DNA from: JAJCYL01 sp965206015
Lineage (GTDB): Bacteria; Bacteroidota; Bacteroidia; Cytophagales; Cyclobacteriaceae
Assembly (NCBI GenBank): GCA_965206015.1
Contig: CBDBIW010000016.1
Span: forward strand, 186,001 to 250,000
Direction: 5' to 3'
DNA length: 64,000 bases
Positions 1 to 8,201 of the stretch are shown here, piece by piece. Numbering within the stretch: the stretch's first letter is position 1; every line of letters begins with the position of its first letter. The notes under the pieces are model-generated. The model was not told the origin of the DNA and did not search any database. It was given only the letters and a program-made list of their open reading frames with translations. Position numbers and translations under genes: made by a program.

Positions 1-398
1 CCAGCATACTTCTTGAAGAAAGGGGCTCAGCTTTTCAAGCCTCTTCATCTTTGGACGGTCATGATTTGTATGAAATAGCTATCGATAGTTCAGGTCAATT
101 GAACCCTGGTCCGCTTTTGGCCGGAATTATGGATGATCTTTATCAGGACATCTCCATTTCTGAAATTGCTTTTAAGTTTCATCAATCACTAGCCACATGG
201 GTTAAGCAGATGGCTGAAAAATGCAATTGTAAGAAACTGGCTTTTAGTGGCGGAGTTTTTCAAAACGCCCTGTTGGTTGATCTGATTATTGAACACCTGA
301 AAGGTGACTATCAGCTTTATTTCCATCATCAACTAAGCCCGAACGATGAAAACATTGCCGTAGGTCAACTAAACTTGTATCTAAATACAATTGGATAA
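1..398 (+). CDS. hypF: Carbamoyltransferase HypF, C-terminal part (cut by window edge)
   Basis: C-terminal end of HypF, which makes the carbamoyl group that HypE turns into the CN ligands of the [NiFe] active site. The frame is open from base 3 without a start, so the gene enters from the left edge. The visible ~130 residues carry the Kae1-like signature FSGGVFQN near the middle and end in a helix typical of the family (PNDENIAVGQ). It is followed 40 bp later by hypD, as in most hyp operons; hypA, hypB and hypC are not in the window and may lie to the left. Family assignment is from motif and context. Confidence 0.9.
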   Translation, partial: SILLEERGSAFQASSSLDGHDLYEIAIDSSGQLNPGPLLAGIMDDLYQDISISEIAFKFHQSLATWVKQMAEKCNCKKLAFSGGVFQNALLVDLIIEHLKGDYQLYFHHQLSPNDENIAVGQLNLYLNTIG

Positions 399-438
399 AG
401 AGCCTGGTAAAGTTATCTTTAGCCGATAAGGTCACATT

Positions 439-1548
439 TTGAAGCACTTAACCGAATATCGAGATCCTGAGTTAGTAGAAAAATACCTCGAAGAGATCAA
501 AGGAACCGTCACCCGTCCATGGTCCATCATGGAAGTTTGTGGCGGACAGACACACAGCCTTGTCAAACATGGGGTTCTCCAGCTACTACCAAAGGAAATC
601 ACTATGATCCACGGCCCGGGTTGTCCGGTTTGTGTTACCCCCCTAATCCTGATAGATAAAGCCATCCATTTGGCAGAATTTGAAAAGGTAATACTTTGCT
701 CATTCGGCGATATGCTGCGGGTACCCGGTTCAAAAAAGAGCTTGCTTGAAGCCAAAGCCCAGGGTGCCGATGTCAGGATGTTGTATTCACCACTAGAAGC
801 TGTGACCCTGGCGCAGCAGAACCCCGGGCAACAGGTGGTTTTCTTCGCTGTGGGGTTTGAAACTACAGCTCCTGCTAATGCGCTTTCAGTCATACAGGCT
901 GCAGAATTAGGTCTCAACAATTATTCAATATTGACCTCCCATGTACTGGTTCCGCCAGCCATTGAAGCAGTAATGAATGATCTTGATAGTCAAATCAACG
1001 CATTTCTCGCGGCAGGCCATGTATGCACAATCATGGGAATAGAGGAGTACTATCCCCTTACTGAAAAATATAAGATCCCCATAGTGGTAACCGGATTTGA
1101 ACCGGTTGACCTTTTACATGGCATACTGCTGGCCATAAGGCAACTGGAGGATGGACAGGCTAGATTAGAGAATCAATATGCCAGGGTTGTTCAAAATAAA
1201 GGAAATCAGAATGCTGTTGCCGCCATTGAAAAAACTTTTGATGTCACAGACCGCGAGTGGCGTGGCATTGGCACCATACCAAAAAGTGGTTACGAATTAA
1301 GAACCAACTTCAAGTCATATGATGCAAACGTAAAATTCAACATTGATTTACCACCTGTAACAGAACCGGAAATTTGTATTGCCGGTGAGGTTCTGAAAGG
1401 CATTAAGAAACCCCACCAATGTGCAGCATTCGGCAAGGAATGCAACCCGCAAAGCCCGTTGGGAGCACCGATGGTTTCTTCTGAAGGTACTTGTGCCGCT
1501 TATTACCATTTTTCTGATACCGACCAATCAACAGTGCCTCAGGAATAA
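439..1548 (+). CDS. hypD: Hydrogenase maturation factor HypD
   Basis: HypD is the iron-sulfur scaffold on which, with HypC, the Fe(CN)2CO unit of [NiFe] hydrogenases is assembled. The 369-residue length is normal. Visible motifs are CGGQTH (Cys34, His39), GPGCPVC (Cys62, Cys65), CSFGDMLRVPG (~87-97), FAVGFETTAP, and the C-terminal cysteines that bind the 4Fe-4S cluster (PHQC...KEC...EGTC). The start is TTG, chosen because the protein begins MKHLTEYRDPEL, the usual HypD N-terminus, and no ATG lies nearby. The stop overlaps the hypE start (TAATG), so the two are translationally coupled. Confidence 0.96.
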   Translation: MKHLTEYRDPELVEKYLEEIKGTVTRPWSIMEVCGGQTHSLVKHGVLQLLPKEITMIHGPGCPVCVTPLILIDKAIHLAEFEKVILCSFGDMLRVPGSKKSLLEAKAQGADVRMLYSPLEAVTLAQQNPGQQVVFFAVGFETTAPANALSVIQAAELGLNNYSILTSHVLVPPAIEAVMNDLDSQINAFLAAGHVCTIMGIEEYYPLTEKYKIPIVVTGFEPVDLLHGILLAIRQLEDGQARLENQYARVVQNKGNQNAVAAIEKTFDVTDREWRGIGTIPKSGYELRTNFKSYDANVKFNIDLPPVTEPEICIAGEVLKGIKKPHQCAAFGKECNPQSPLGAPMVSSEGTCAAYYHFSDTDQSTVPQE

Positions 1549-2612
1549 TGTCTGAAGAAGAAGGAAAACTCCATATGCGTCTGCAATGTCCGATGCCAAA
1601 GCTGGGTTTCGAATTCATTACACTTGGTCATGGTAGTGGAGGATTGCTTACAAATAAATTACTTAACTCCGGAGTTTTCGATCTCCTCAGCAACCCTCAA
1701 CTTGACAAGCAACATGATGGAGCTATTCTCGAAGTTGCGGGTAAAATTGCCCTTACCACAGACAGCTTTGTGATCTCTCCTCAATTCTTCCCGGGTGGAA
1801 ATATTGGTGAATTAGCGGTTTTTGGTACAGTGAATGACCTGGCTATGTGTGGAGCCCAACCAAAGTATTTAACACTTAGCTTTATTCTTGAAGAAGGGTT
1901 GCCACTGAGTGAATTCTGGGAGATCCTGATCGGGATAAAATGGGCTGCTGAACAAGCAGGAGTGCAAATTGTTACTGGTGATACAAAAGTTGTAGACAAG
2001 GGCAAGGGAGATAGAATTTTCATCAATACCTCTGGAGTTGGTGAGGTAATGCCACAGGCTGATATCGACCCCGGCCGGATTGAGCAGGGAGATAAGATCA
2101 TTGTCAGTGGTAACATCGCTACCCACGGAGTGGCCATTATGTCCGTGCGCGAGGGTTTGGAATTCGAGACTACGATTGAAAGCGATACCCGACCGCTACA
2201 TCAAATGACATCAGATCTAATCACCATGTTTGGGGCAGACATTAAATTTTTGAGAGATCCAACCAGAGGTGGCCTTGGAACTACACTGACTGAAATGATA
2301 AAATCAACTGATCTCGGGATTGACCTTTATCAAAAACAGATACGCCTTGATCAACAGGTGGAGAGCACCTGTGAATTGTTGGGGCTCGATCCATTATATG
2401 TGGCCAATGAGGGCATATTCATCACAGTTGTTGATCCTAAAATTGCTGATCGAGCGGTACGATCCTTACGTCAGGATGAGTCTGGTACCAATGCTGCCAT
2501 GATCGGAGAGGTTGTCTCAGATCATCCGGGCAAAGCCATCCTTCACAGTGGCATTGGGGGCAAAAGGGTGATCAATATGCTGGTGGGCGAACAACTCCCC
2601 AGGATTTGTTAA
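1548..2612 (+). CDS. hypE: Hydrogenase maturation factor HypE
   Basis: HypE dehydrates the carbamoyl group received from HypF to a C-terminal thiocyanate, the source of the CN ligands. The 354-residue protein shows the PurM-like fold signature: LGHGSGG near residue 27, TTDSFVISP, an FGTVNDLAMCGA stretch, DPTRGGLGTTL, and it ends exactly with the diagnostic PRIC, whose last Cys carries the cyano group. It overlaps hypD by one base. The first ~17 residues before the conserved GFEFITLGHG are an extension, so translation may start a little downstream, but ATG at 1548 fits the coupling. Confidence 0.96.
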   Translation: MSEEEGKLHMRLQCPMPKLGFEFITLGHGSGGLLTNKLLNSGVFDLLSNPQLDKQHDGAILEVAGKIALTTDSFVISPQFFPGGNIGELAVFGTVNDLAMCGAQPKYLTLSFILEEGLPLSEFWEILIGIKWAAEQAGVQIVTGDTKVVDKGKGDRIFINTSGVGEVMPQADIDPGRIEQGDKIIVSGNIATHGVAIMSVREGLEFETTIESDTRPLHQMTSDLITMFGADIKFLRDPTRGGLGTTLTEMIKSTDLGIDLYQKQIRLDQQVESTCELLGLDPLYVANEGIFITVVDPKIADRAVRSLRQDESGTNAAMIGEVVSDHPGKAILHSGIGGKRVINMLVGEQLPRIC

Positions 2613-2687
2613 TGTGGTCACACTAGATCGCTTCTAAACCACGATCTCTATGCACCCAATGGGTACGGGACATTAAAATCACCCGTC

Positions 2688-3144
2688 TCACACCCGTCTT
2701 CCCATTTTTTTTAGAAGTTTAAGATGTGAAATTATTCCTCCCCAGTAAGTAGTTTGATTCGGTTCGATTCCATTCTCATTAAGCACTTGATATAACACTT
2801 TATTCAACTTTGGATAATTATATGATGAATGTTAGGAAATAGATGGTGTACAATGTGATTATTGAAGCCTCTAAGTATAAAATTTGCAGCCTCGCTGAAT
2901 GGATGCATATCATTGGAACTTTTGATTTGGTTCATGACCCAGGAAGATTGTATAATACCCCTGGTATCAGTTTTGGGATAATAAGTATTTAGAACATGAT
3001 GCGTCATAAAAAAGGTAAGGAGCAAGAACAAAGATTGAACCAAATGCATAGCAATAAAACCATAAGTAACTATGCTCCAACCCTGATTACTAAATAGTAA
3101 AGGTAATATCAGGATATATATATATATATATATATATATATCAA
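2688..3144 (-). pseudogene. Fatty-acid desaturase C-terminal remnant
   Basis: On the minus strand the translation has hydrophobic segments followed by a histidine box (NNHIVHHLFPNIHH) typical of the third His box of membrane di-iron fatty-acid desaturases. The first frame stops at 2804, but shifting by one base restores a typical C-terminus (YPKLNKVLYQVLNENGIEP...) running to a stop at 2688, so there is a frameshift near 2812-2822. The N-terminal two thirds, including the first two His boxes, are absent: upstream the gene runs into a (TA)n tract and then the end of an IS982 element. Non-functional. Confidence 0.75.
3114..3141. repeat. (TA)n microsatellite
   Basis: An uninterrupted run of about 14 TA units directly beside the left end of the IS982 element. 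In the desaturase remnant it would encode Ile-Tyr repeats. It may mark slippage or the site of the rearrangement that removed the 5' part of the gene. Confidence 0.9.
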
Positions 3145-4117
3145 ACCCGTTGTGCATTTAGGCTAAGTTAGTTTTAATATTGTTTATAGGTTTATTAAAG
3201 ACGAAGAGATTTAAGTATTGAATCATAGTAAAAGCAGTTATTTTAGAGCGCAATCTGGTTGCTAGTCCTAAGAAAGATTTAGCATGATTAGTTGCCCACA
3301 AAAACTGCCCATGCAATTGAGAGAAGTTAGTTTCAATACGCTTTCTTATTTTTCCTTTTACTTTTGAAAAAGACACATAATTATGTTGGTTTTTTCGCAT
3401 TGGAACCAATAACTCAATATTTGAATATGTAAACAAATCTGACTGATAATCAGCACTTATCTAGCCTCTGTCTCCTATTAATGTGCAATTATTTAAGTTG
3501 TGTTTTACATCTTTAAGGTAATTAATATCGTGAATATGTGCTGGTGCTAAATCAAAGGAATGAAAGACACCGTTTTTGTCACAAATCGCATGAGGTTTAT
3601 ATCCAAAATACTTGCTTTTTTGTGAGGCACAATGCCCAAATGTAGGCTGTATATGGTAAGTAGAGCATCTATTTGAACGTGCAGCTCTTGCATATTTACA
3701 AATAGGCCTTGGCATAGAGTCCACCACAAAAACATCGGTAAATTCAGCAAACCTTTCACTTAATCGTTTTCTTATGGATTCTGTATAATCAAATCGTTTT
3801 CTACGCCTTTTATTATAAACACTTCGCTCTATTTTAGTTTCTAAATAAGTGCCTTTTAAACATCTAAATAATTGTACTTCAGTGTTTATAGAGATGTATT
3901 CAGCGGTAAGGTTAAGGCTTACTAGTTCTAAATTATTTAACTTAGGGGTTCTGATTTGTGTAAAACTATTAATATCCCCACAAGTTAATTTTAAGTTATT
4001 CAAGATAATTTCGTAATTTTCAATAAGATTGTTCATGATATTTAACTGGTTAGTATTCAATTAAATATACGATTTTTATATCACATGAGCAATTTTTTTT
4101 CTAAATGCACAACGGGT
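3145..4117 (-). mobile_element. IS982-family insertion sequence, 973 bp
   Basis: Perfect 17-bp terminal inverted repeats bound the element: ACCCGTTGTGCATTTAG at 3145-3161 and its reverse complement at 4101-4117. Length and ends fit IS982 elements. The flanks show no obvious 7-9 bp target duplication, and the gene fragments on the two sides appear to belong to different families, which suggests a deletion or recombination at this IS rather than a simple insertion. It separates the hyp genes from the hydrogenase structural operon. Confidence 0.9.
3158..4060 (-). pseudogene. IS982 transposase with premature amber stop
   Basis: The N-terminal ~199 residues (3461-4060) include VVDSMPRPICK and a YFGYKPHAICD stretch typical of the IS982 DDE domain, ending GDRG. 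A TAG at 3461-3463 follows, then the same frame continues ISADYQSDLFTYSNIELLVP and the basic C-terminal part KRIETNFSQLHGQF to 3158. Family members have Tyr at that position (GDRGY), so a single base change to TAG is the likeliest lesion. Without suppression the catalytic domain is incomplete, so this copy is probably immobile on its own. Confidence 0.88.
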
Positions 4118-4564
4118 ATACATACTATACTTTGACTCCTTTTCTGAGCTATTGTAAGTACCCAAAAAGGAAATAGATAACAAAATGCAATAATGGCAAT
4201 TAGGAATATTGCTTTATAAAAGATATTCTCCACCGAAGAGGCCGTTTAAAGAATATGTACACCAAAGCATTAATGTTAAGTAACAGATTGACAAATATTC
4301 AATTTTGCTACTAATCTTTATAGATAAAAAAAGTAAAGGGGCAAATGCCACAAACAATAATGGATAAAAGTTAAACTCCCAAGAACTAACCAAACAAACA
4401 ACAGATAACAAAATATTAGCAAATACCTGATTGATTTTTCTTCTTGACAAGAGTTCCAGACTATTTTTGATATTAAGATTCGGAGGTGAAAAAAGCTGCA
4501 ATTTGTTTACCTTCATATTGATGATATTTAAAACTGTTGCATTTATATGACTGAATAGAATCAT
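4118..4564 (-). pseudogene. Multi-pass membrane protein N-terminal fragment, possibly apolipoprotein N-acyltransferase-like
   Basis: About 116 residues with three hydrophobic helices end at a stop at 4214. One base shift near 4215-4222 restores another membrane helix (FLIAIIAFCYLFPFWVLTIAQ) running into the IS982 end at 4117. The pattern of short helices with FVAFAPLLFL resembles the N-terminus of Bacteroidota Lnt-like proteins, but that is a weak resemblance. The rest of the gene is missing. Frameshifted and truncated, hence non-functional. Confidence 0.5.
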
Positions 4565-4689
4565 CCCAAAATACAGAATAGGATTAAGATAGGATTTTAT
4601 GAATCTATGACAAAATGCAGTTTCATACTCTGCCCTAAAGATAAGGGGAAGTGCTAAGGTACCTCTGACATCAGAACAACAAGAAATTT

Positions 4690-4991
4690 ATGGATGCTGG
4701 AAAGGTGCTTCAAGCTCCACCTGAAGGCCACCTGATCATTACAAAGGATAGTTACCGTTGCCTGGTGAATGAGGGCTATCTGGTGGGTAATGCCCCATGA
4801 TTTCTACAAAGCCCGACTTTTCACGCTTCAAACAAGCTATTCACCTTACCCAATATGCCGCATACATGGGTTATGAAATTGACCGTAGGAAAAGCACATA
4901 CAATTCAGTTGCCATACGTAAGGGCCAGGAAGACATTATTTGCTGCTTAGTGGCTCAAACGGTGTCATGTTCACTATCAAGTACCACCTGA
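4690..4991 (+). pseudogene. Remnant of two coupled mobile-element genes (second one toprim/CHC2-like N-terminus)
   Basis: A small frame (ATG 4690 to TGA 4798-4800, 36 residues, family unknown) overlaps by ATGA a second frame beginning MISTKPDFSRFKQAIHL at 4797. The second resembles the N-terminus of plasmid or conjugative-element toprim/CHC2 proteins (FK..I.LTQYAA..GYEIDR.KS..NSV..RKG). Similarity fades after ~40 residues and the frame stops at 4991, far short of the several hundred residues expected. Probably scar of an integrated element. Confidence 0.5.
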
Positions 4992-5256
4992 AACACAGTC
5001 TGTCCACTTTTTGGCTTCTCTGACAACAACTTCGCTATTTTTTTATATCCGGTAGATTCATCTTTCAATTTAAGATTTCCAAGTTAAGCACGATGATATC
5101 TAATAATTTGTAACGATGTTGAAAATAGTTTCGGCAGACAGCATTTGCGATTTTGAGTAAAAAATAAAACTGTCTCATTTACTCAATATTCTTTTCCGAA
5201 ATCCTTTTACAAATTCTTTCATTCAATACTTTTTAAGAGCCCTTTTACGACTTCTT

Positions 5257-5297
5257 TAACCTGAATAATTCAGCATAATTATGAATTATTCAGGTTA
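5257..5297. promoter_or_regulatory. Perfect 16-bp inverted repeat, 9-base loop
   Basis: Arms TAACCTGAATAATTCA (5257-5272) and TGAATTATTCAGGTTA (5282-5297) are perfect reverse complements around a 9-base spacer. No U-tract follows on either strand, so it is not a classical intrinsic terminator. It sits about 220 bp upstream of the hydrogenase small subunit and may be an operator, an RNA processing hairpin or a small element end. Confidence 0.7.
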
Positions 5298-5388
5298 ATA
5301 ATGCCCTTTAACAACATAGTTGGCAATTGTATTTAGAGCCCCATTTTTTGATAAATAGATATTGAAGCCTTCCTATGAAAGTGTTAAG

Positions 5389-5408
5389 ATTAGAAAAAGT
5401 TTTCTAAT
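5389..5408. promoter_or_regulatory. Dyad ATTAGAAAA-AG-TTTTCTAAT upstream of hydrogenase operon
   Basis: Two perfect 9-bp half sites with a 2-bp spacer, ~111 bp before the ATG of the small subunit. Size and position fit a dimeric transcription-factor operator, but AT-rich dyads also occur by chance. Confidence 0.4.
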
Positions 5409-5519
5409 TAATAATTCCTTCGATTCTACCCTTGAGCAGATAATAGTTTACTTTCGATTAATGGGCTCAACCAGCTATGGAAAATTTTTATAAGCTCATT
5501 ATTTTAACTGTTTGACCCA

Positions 5520-6701
5520 ATGGAAAATTTAAAAGGTTCTCTTCTGTCCAACGCTATCAGGGAAGTACACGCTTTTTGGATCGCTGGCGGAAGTTGTGAC
5601 GGCTGTTCAATTGCGGCTGTTGGAGCCAGCAGCCCCTCTGTTGAGGATTTAGTGAGTGGGACATTACCCGGAGTGCCAAGGGTGGTGTTACATCACCCTG
5701 TTTTAGCAGTAAATGCCGGTGAAGCATTTATCAAACCATTCCGATTGGCTGCTAAAGGAGAATTGGAAGCACCCTTTGTCGTAATTTGTGAAGGCTCAAT
5801 AATGGACGAAAATCTCGCCGCTCAAACCGGTGGATATTGGTCTGGAATGGGAGCTGACGAAGATGAGAATGGCGACCCCCAACCAATCCCGTCAGCCAGT
5901 TGGGTGACCAGAATGGCAGATCATGCAGCGGCCGTAATTGCAGTTGGCACCTGTGCGACCTGGGGAGGTGTACCCGCTGCAGCCGGCAATCCTACCAATG
6001 CAGCCAGTGTAATGGATTTACTTGGAGAAGATTATCGCAGCACTTTAGGCTTGCCAGTGGTTAATATCCCGGGTTGCGCTCCACAGGGAGACAATATTAC
6101 AGAAACGGTAGTAGCTGTTTTACACTATCTCCATGGAATCGGCCCCTTGCCTGAATTTGATGAATTGGGACGACCAGCCTGGCTTTTTGAAGAGACAGTG
6201 CACAGAGGCTGTACCAGAGCAGGATTTTATGAAGAAGGAACCTTTGCAGAAAAACATGGAGACAAAGAATGTTTGGTAGAAGTTGGCTGTTGGGGCCCTG
6301 TTGTCCAGTGCAATATCAATAAGCGAGGTGCAATAGGTGGAATGGGGGGTTGCATGAATGTAGGTGCTCCTTGCATAGGATGTACCATGCCAGGATTCCC
6401 TGATTCATTCGCACCCTTTTACCAGGCTCCTCCGGGTACTAATGTTTCTTCTAATATTTCACGTACCACCGGGCTGCTGGTGAGAAACCTTCGCCGCATG
6501 ACGCAAGACTACCAGAACCTTAGCACGAAATGGAAAAAAGATGGACATGTACCGTCCGGTTGGGGCCACGTGGCTCAACCTAATCTTCGTGAGAAGATCA
6601 CCCACTATTTCTACGAGAAATTGCAGTTTATCAACTCTCCAAAACCTGGAAAAGGTATCAAACGATTGAAAAATAATGGTCAAGTGAAAACCCCTGCTTA
6701 A
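5520..6701 (+). CDS. [NiFe]-hydrogenase small subunit, group 1h/1l-like, no Tat signal
   Basis: Electron-transfer subunit carrying three iron-sulfur clusters between the NiFe site and the electron acceptor. Cluster-binding motifs are visible: SCDGC (Cys26, Cys29), GTCAT, PGCAPQGDN, HRGCTRAGFYEEG, ECLVEVGCWGPVVQCN and GAPCIGCTMPGFPD. The last part closely resembles actinobacterial-type 1h and related 1l enzymes; unlike 1h, which uses Asp at the proximal cluster (SCDGD), this protein keeps Cys29. There is no RRxFxK twin-arginine leader, so the enzyme should stay in the cytoplasm. First gene of a packed operon; the next ATG follows its stop directly. Confidence 0.93.
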   Translation: MENLKGSLLSNAIREVHAFWIAGGSCDGCSIAAVGASSPSVEDLVSGTLPGVPRVVLHHPVLAVNAGEAFIKPFRLAAKGELEAPFVVICEGSIMDENLAAQTGGYWSGMGADEDENGDPQPIPSASWVTRMADHAAAVIAVGTCATWGGVPAAAGNPTNAASVMDLLGEDYRSTLGLPVVNIPGCAPQGDNITETVVAVLHYLHGIGPLPEFDELGRPAWLFEETVHRGCTRAGFYEEGTFAEKHGDKECLVEVGCWGPVVQCNINKRGAIGGMGGCMNVGAPCIGCTMPGFPDSFAPFYQAPPGTNVSSNISRTTGLLVRNLRRMTQDYQNLSTKWKKDGHVPSGWGHVAQPNLREKITHYFYEKLQFINSPKPGKGIKRLKNNGQVKTPA

Positions 6702-6995
6702 ATGAATGATCAAGTCCTATACGAAACCTGGTATATGTGGTTAGCCATTGCTGCAGTGGTCATTGTTGCTGCAGTTGCTCTTTTAATTATGGTTATTATG
6801 GCCGCCAGGCGAATATTAAACCTTGCAGTAGCCGCCCTTGGACTAGTTGAGCAGATCAAAGACAATACCTCAAGCATCTGGGGTCTTCAAAAAACCAACG
6901 AGATAGCTTCTACAATTCTGCAAGATGCCAAAGATATTGATTCACATCTCTCTCTGGTTTCCGATGCCTTACATGAATTAGACAATAAGAACTGA
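6702..6995 (+). CDS. Small single-pass membrane protein 1 of hydrogenase array
   Basis: 97 residues: a short N-terminus, one strong transmembrane helix at ~13-35 (MWLAIAAVVIVAAVALLIMV), and a soluble amphipathic helical part of ~60 residues (DNTSSIWGLQKTNEIASTIL). No known domain recognised. It starts at the base after the small-subunit stop, so it is co-translated. It shares layout with the next four genes: N-terminal helix, basic residue, then helical domain with I..NT..I..L..T pattern. Inferred role: membrane anchoring or quinone-side docking for the hydrogenase, by analogy with the HucM stalk of the mycobacterial Huc enzyme; no sequence homology to HucM is claimed. Confidence 0.85.
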   Translation: MNDQVLYETWYMWLAIAAVVIVAAVALLIMVIMAARRILNLAVAALGLVEQIKDNTSSIWGLQKTNEIASTILQDAKDIDSHLSLVSDALHELDNKN

Positions 6996-6996
6996 T

Positions 6997-7320
6997 ATGG
7001 AATACTCACAAGAAGCGGTCACAATGGTTTGGAGTGTCAGCCTGCTGGTTGGTGCAGTGGTGATAGTGGTAGTGGCCATACTGCTTGGTCAAATTCTCAA
7101 AACTGCAAAGCAAATTGAAGGCGGTGCATCAGCCATATGGACACAAGGTAAATTGGTGGCGAACAATACCATACATATCCCTATGTTCCTATCCACTACG
7201 AACAGGGTAGCTGGCGAAATTCTCAACACAGCGGTGAACGTCTTGAACGGATCCAAAGTAGTGGAAAAACATATAGACGGATGTCCCGGATGTCCGGATT
7301 GTCTGCTATCCAAAAAATGA
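6997..7320 (+). CDS. Small single-pass membrane protein 2, with Cys-rich C-terminus
   Basis: 107 residues. Transmembrane helix at ~11-31 (SVSLLVGAVVIVVVAILLG), then a helical domain containing VANNTIHIPMFLSTTNRVAGEIL that aligns by eye with proteins 1 and 4 of the array. It alone ends in DGCPGCPDCLLSKK, with three closely spaced cysteines (CPGCPDC) that could bind an iron-sulfur cluster or another metal. Starts one base after gene 1 ends and overlaps gene 3. Function unknown; a redox role at the hydrogenase-membrane junction is inference. Confidence 0.85.
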   Translation: MEYSQEAVTMVWSVSLLVGAVVIVVVAILLGQILKTAKQIEGGASAIWTQGKLVANNTIHIPMFLSTTNRVAGEILNTAVNVLNGSKVVEKHIDGCPGCPDCLLSKK

Positions 7321-7622
7321 ATGCTATGCTAACGATCCTTATGATATTAACCATTTTGGCTGTTTTAACACTGGTCATTGTACTTATCATTTATCTGGGC
7401 AAAATTCACCGGGTATTAATGAAAATCGGCGGAGCTGGTGATAGCTATCTGGCTAAACTCAGGTTGGGTCTTCGGGCCATTGAAACAGAGACCGGACATC
7501 TGCCTCCAGGAGTTACAAAATTAAACCAGGGTTTATCTGATACCGCCGGTGGACTTGAAAAAGTCAATGAATCATTAGGGAATTCGATTAACTCCGCTCT
7601 TAAACAAGAAAAATACAATTGA
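7317..7622 (+). CDS. Small single-pass membrane protein 3 of hydrogenase array
   Basis: 101 residues from ATG 7317, chosen because it overlaps the previous stop as ATGA and puts the transmembrane helix (LTILMILTILAVLTLVIVLI) at the N-terminus as in its neighbours; an upstream ATG at 7281 in the same frame would add 12 residues. The soluble part (LRLGLRAIETETGHLPPGVTKL, then LSDTAGGLEKVNESLGNSI) is predicted helical. No recognised domain. Same architecture as the rest of the array. Confidence 0.82.
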   Translation: MNAMLTILMILTILAVLTLVIVLIIYLGKIHRVLMKIGGAGDSYLAKLRLGLRAIETETGHLPPGVTKLNQGLSDTAGGLEKVNESLGNSINSALKQEKYN

Positions 7623-7623
7623 T

Positions 7624-7908
7624 ATGAGTGCTGTATATATATTATGGATAATACTCTTGGTAATGGCCGTACTGGTACTGCCCCTGATCATAAAATACCT
7701 TCATCAGGTCTATTCAGCGGCCAGAAATATTGAACGATATTTTTTAGAAATGAAAGAAGCCGGACTTGGAATTGTCGGCAACACCGATCATATCAAAGAT
7801 TTGAATGATACCATATCTGCTGCATCCGGAATTTTGGAAGTGGCAGGAGAAATAAACAATAATGCTGACACGCTCAAAGGAGCACTTAGTGACCGGGCTA
7901 AAAACTAA
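7624..7908 (+). CDS. Small single-pass membrane protein 4 of hydrogenase array
   Basis: 94 residues with an N-terminal transmembrane helix (VYILWIILLVMAVLVLPLII) followed by a helical domain with VGNTDHIKDLNDTISAASGI, which matches the pattern NT..I..L..T...A..IL seen in proteins 1 and 2, implying tandem duplication and divergence. Starts one base after gene 3 ends. No known family recognised. Confidence 0.84.
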   Translation: MSAVYILWIILLVMAVLVLPLIIKYLHQVYSAARNIERYFLEMKEAGLGIVGNTDHIKDLNDTISAASGILEVAGEINNNADTLKGALSDRAKN

Positions 7909-7914
7909 CTTGAT

Positions 7915-8187
7915 ATGCATGAACTTCTGACCACCATAACCATTATTGTTGCTGCTCTGATAGTTCTAGTACTGGTGATATATCTGGTACTGATTATTAT
8001 TGCTCTCAAAAGAGCGGAGAATCATCTTGAAAAGTTGGCTGGGGGATTACAAAAAATAGCTGGTGACTCTGAACCTCTATCTGTCCACCTCGGGACAATC
8101 AATGGTGCCCTGACTCAATTACATGGCGGGCTTTCTTCCGTGGATGGCCATTTGGTTCAAATCGCCAAAGTTCTAAAACTTGTATAG
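7915..8187 (+). CDS. Small single-pass membrane protein 5 of hydrogenase array
   Basis: 90 residues: transmembrane helix ~6-30 (ITIIVAALIVLVLVIYLVLI), basic stop-transfer (ALKRAENH), then a helical domain with repeated GGL (LAGGLQKI, LHGGLSSV). Last of five similar genes; the large subunit starts 14 bp later. The array being wedged between the two core subunit genes suggests the products assemble with the hydrogenase in defined stoichiometry. Inference only. Confidence 0.83.
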   Translation: MHELLTTITIIVAALIVLVLVIYLVLIIIALKRAENHLEKLAGGLQKIAGDSEPLSVHLGTINGALTQLHGGLSSVDGHLVQIAKVLKLV

Positions 8188-8201
8188 ACTAACTTACCAA
8201 T

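Larger units (their letters stand above)
4992..5519. other. AT-rich 528-bp gap, leader of the hydrogenase operon
   Basis: No supported gene. It contains a strong inverted repeat (5257-5297) and a shorter dyad (5389-5408) listed separately. I looked for a sigma-54 signature (TGGCAC-N5-TTGC) and for the Bacteroidota -33/-7 elements (TTTG / TAnnTTTG) and saw no convincing match, so the transcription start is undetermined. Confidence 0.7.

Noticed and set aside
3114..3141. (TA)n run as an origin or phase-variation switch
   Set aside because: It lies in a truncated, frameshifted desaturase remnant with no DnaA boxes or intact gene to switch.
5400..5519. Sigma-54 promoter before the hydrogenase, driven by the NtrC-type regulator at 15364
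   Set aside because: No GG/GC-spaced -24/-12 match is visible in the leader, and the regulator gene is 10 kb away with no linking evidence.
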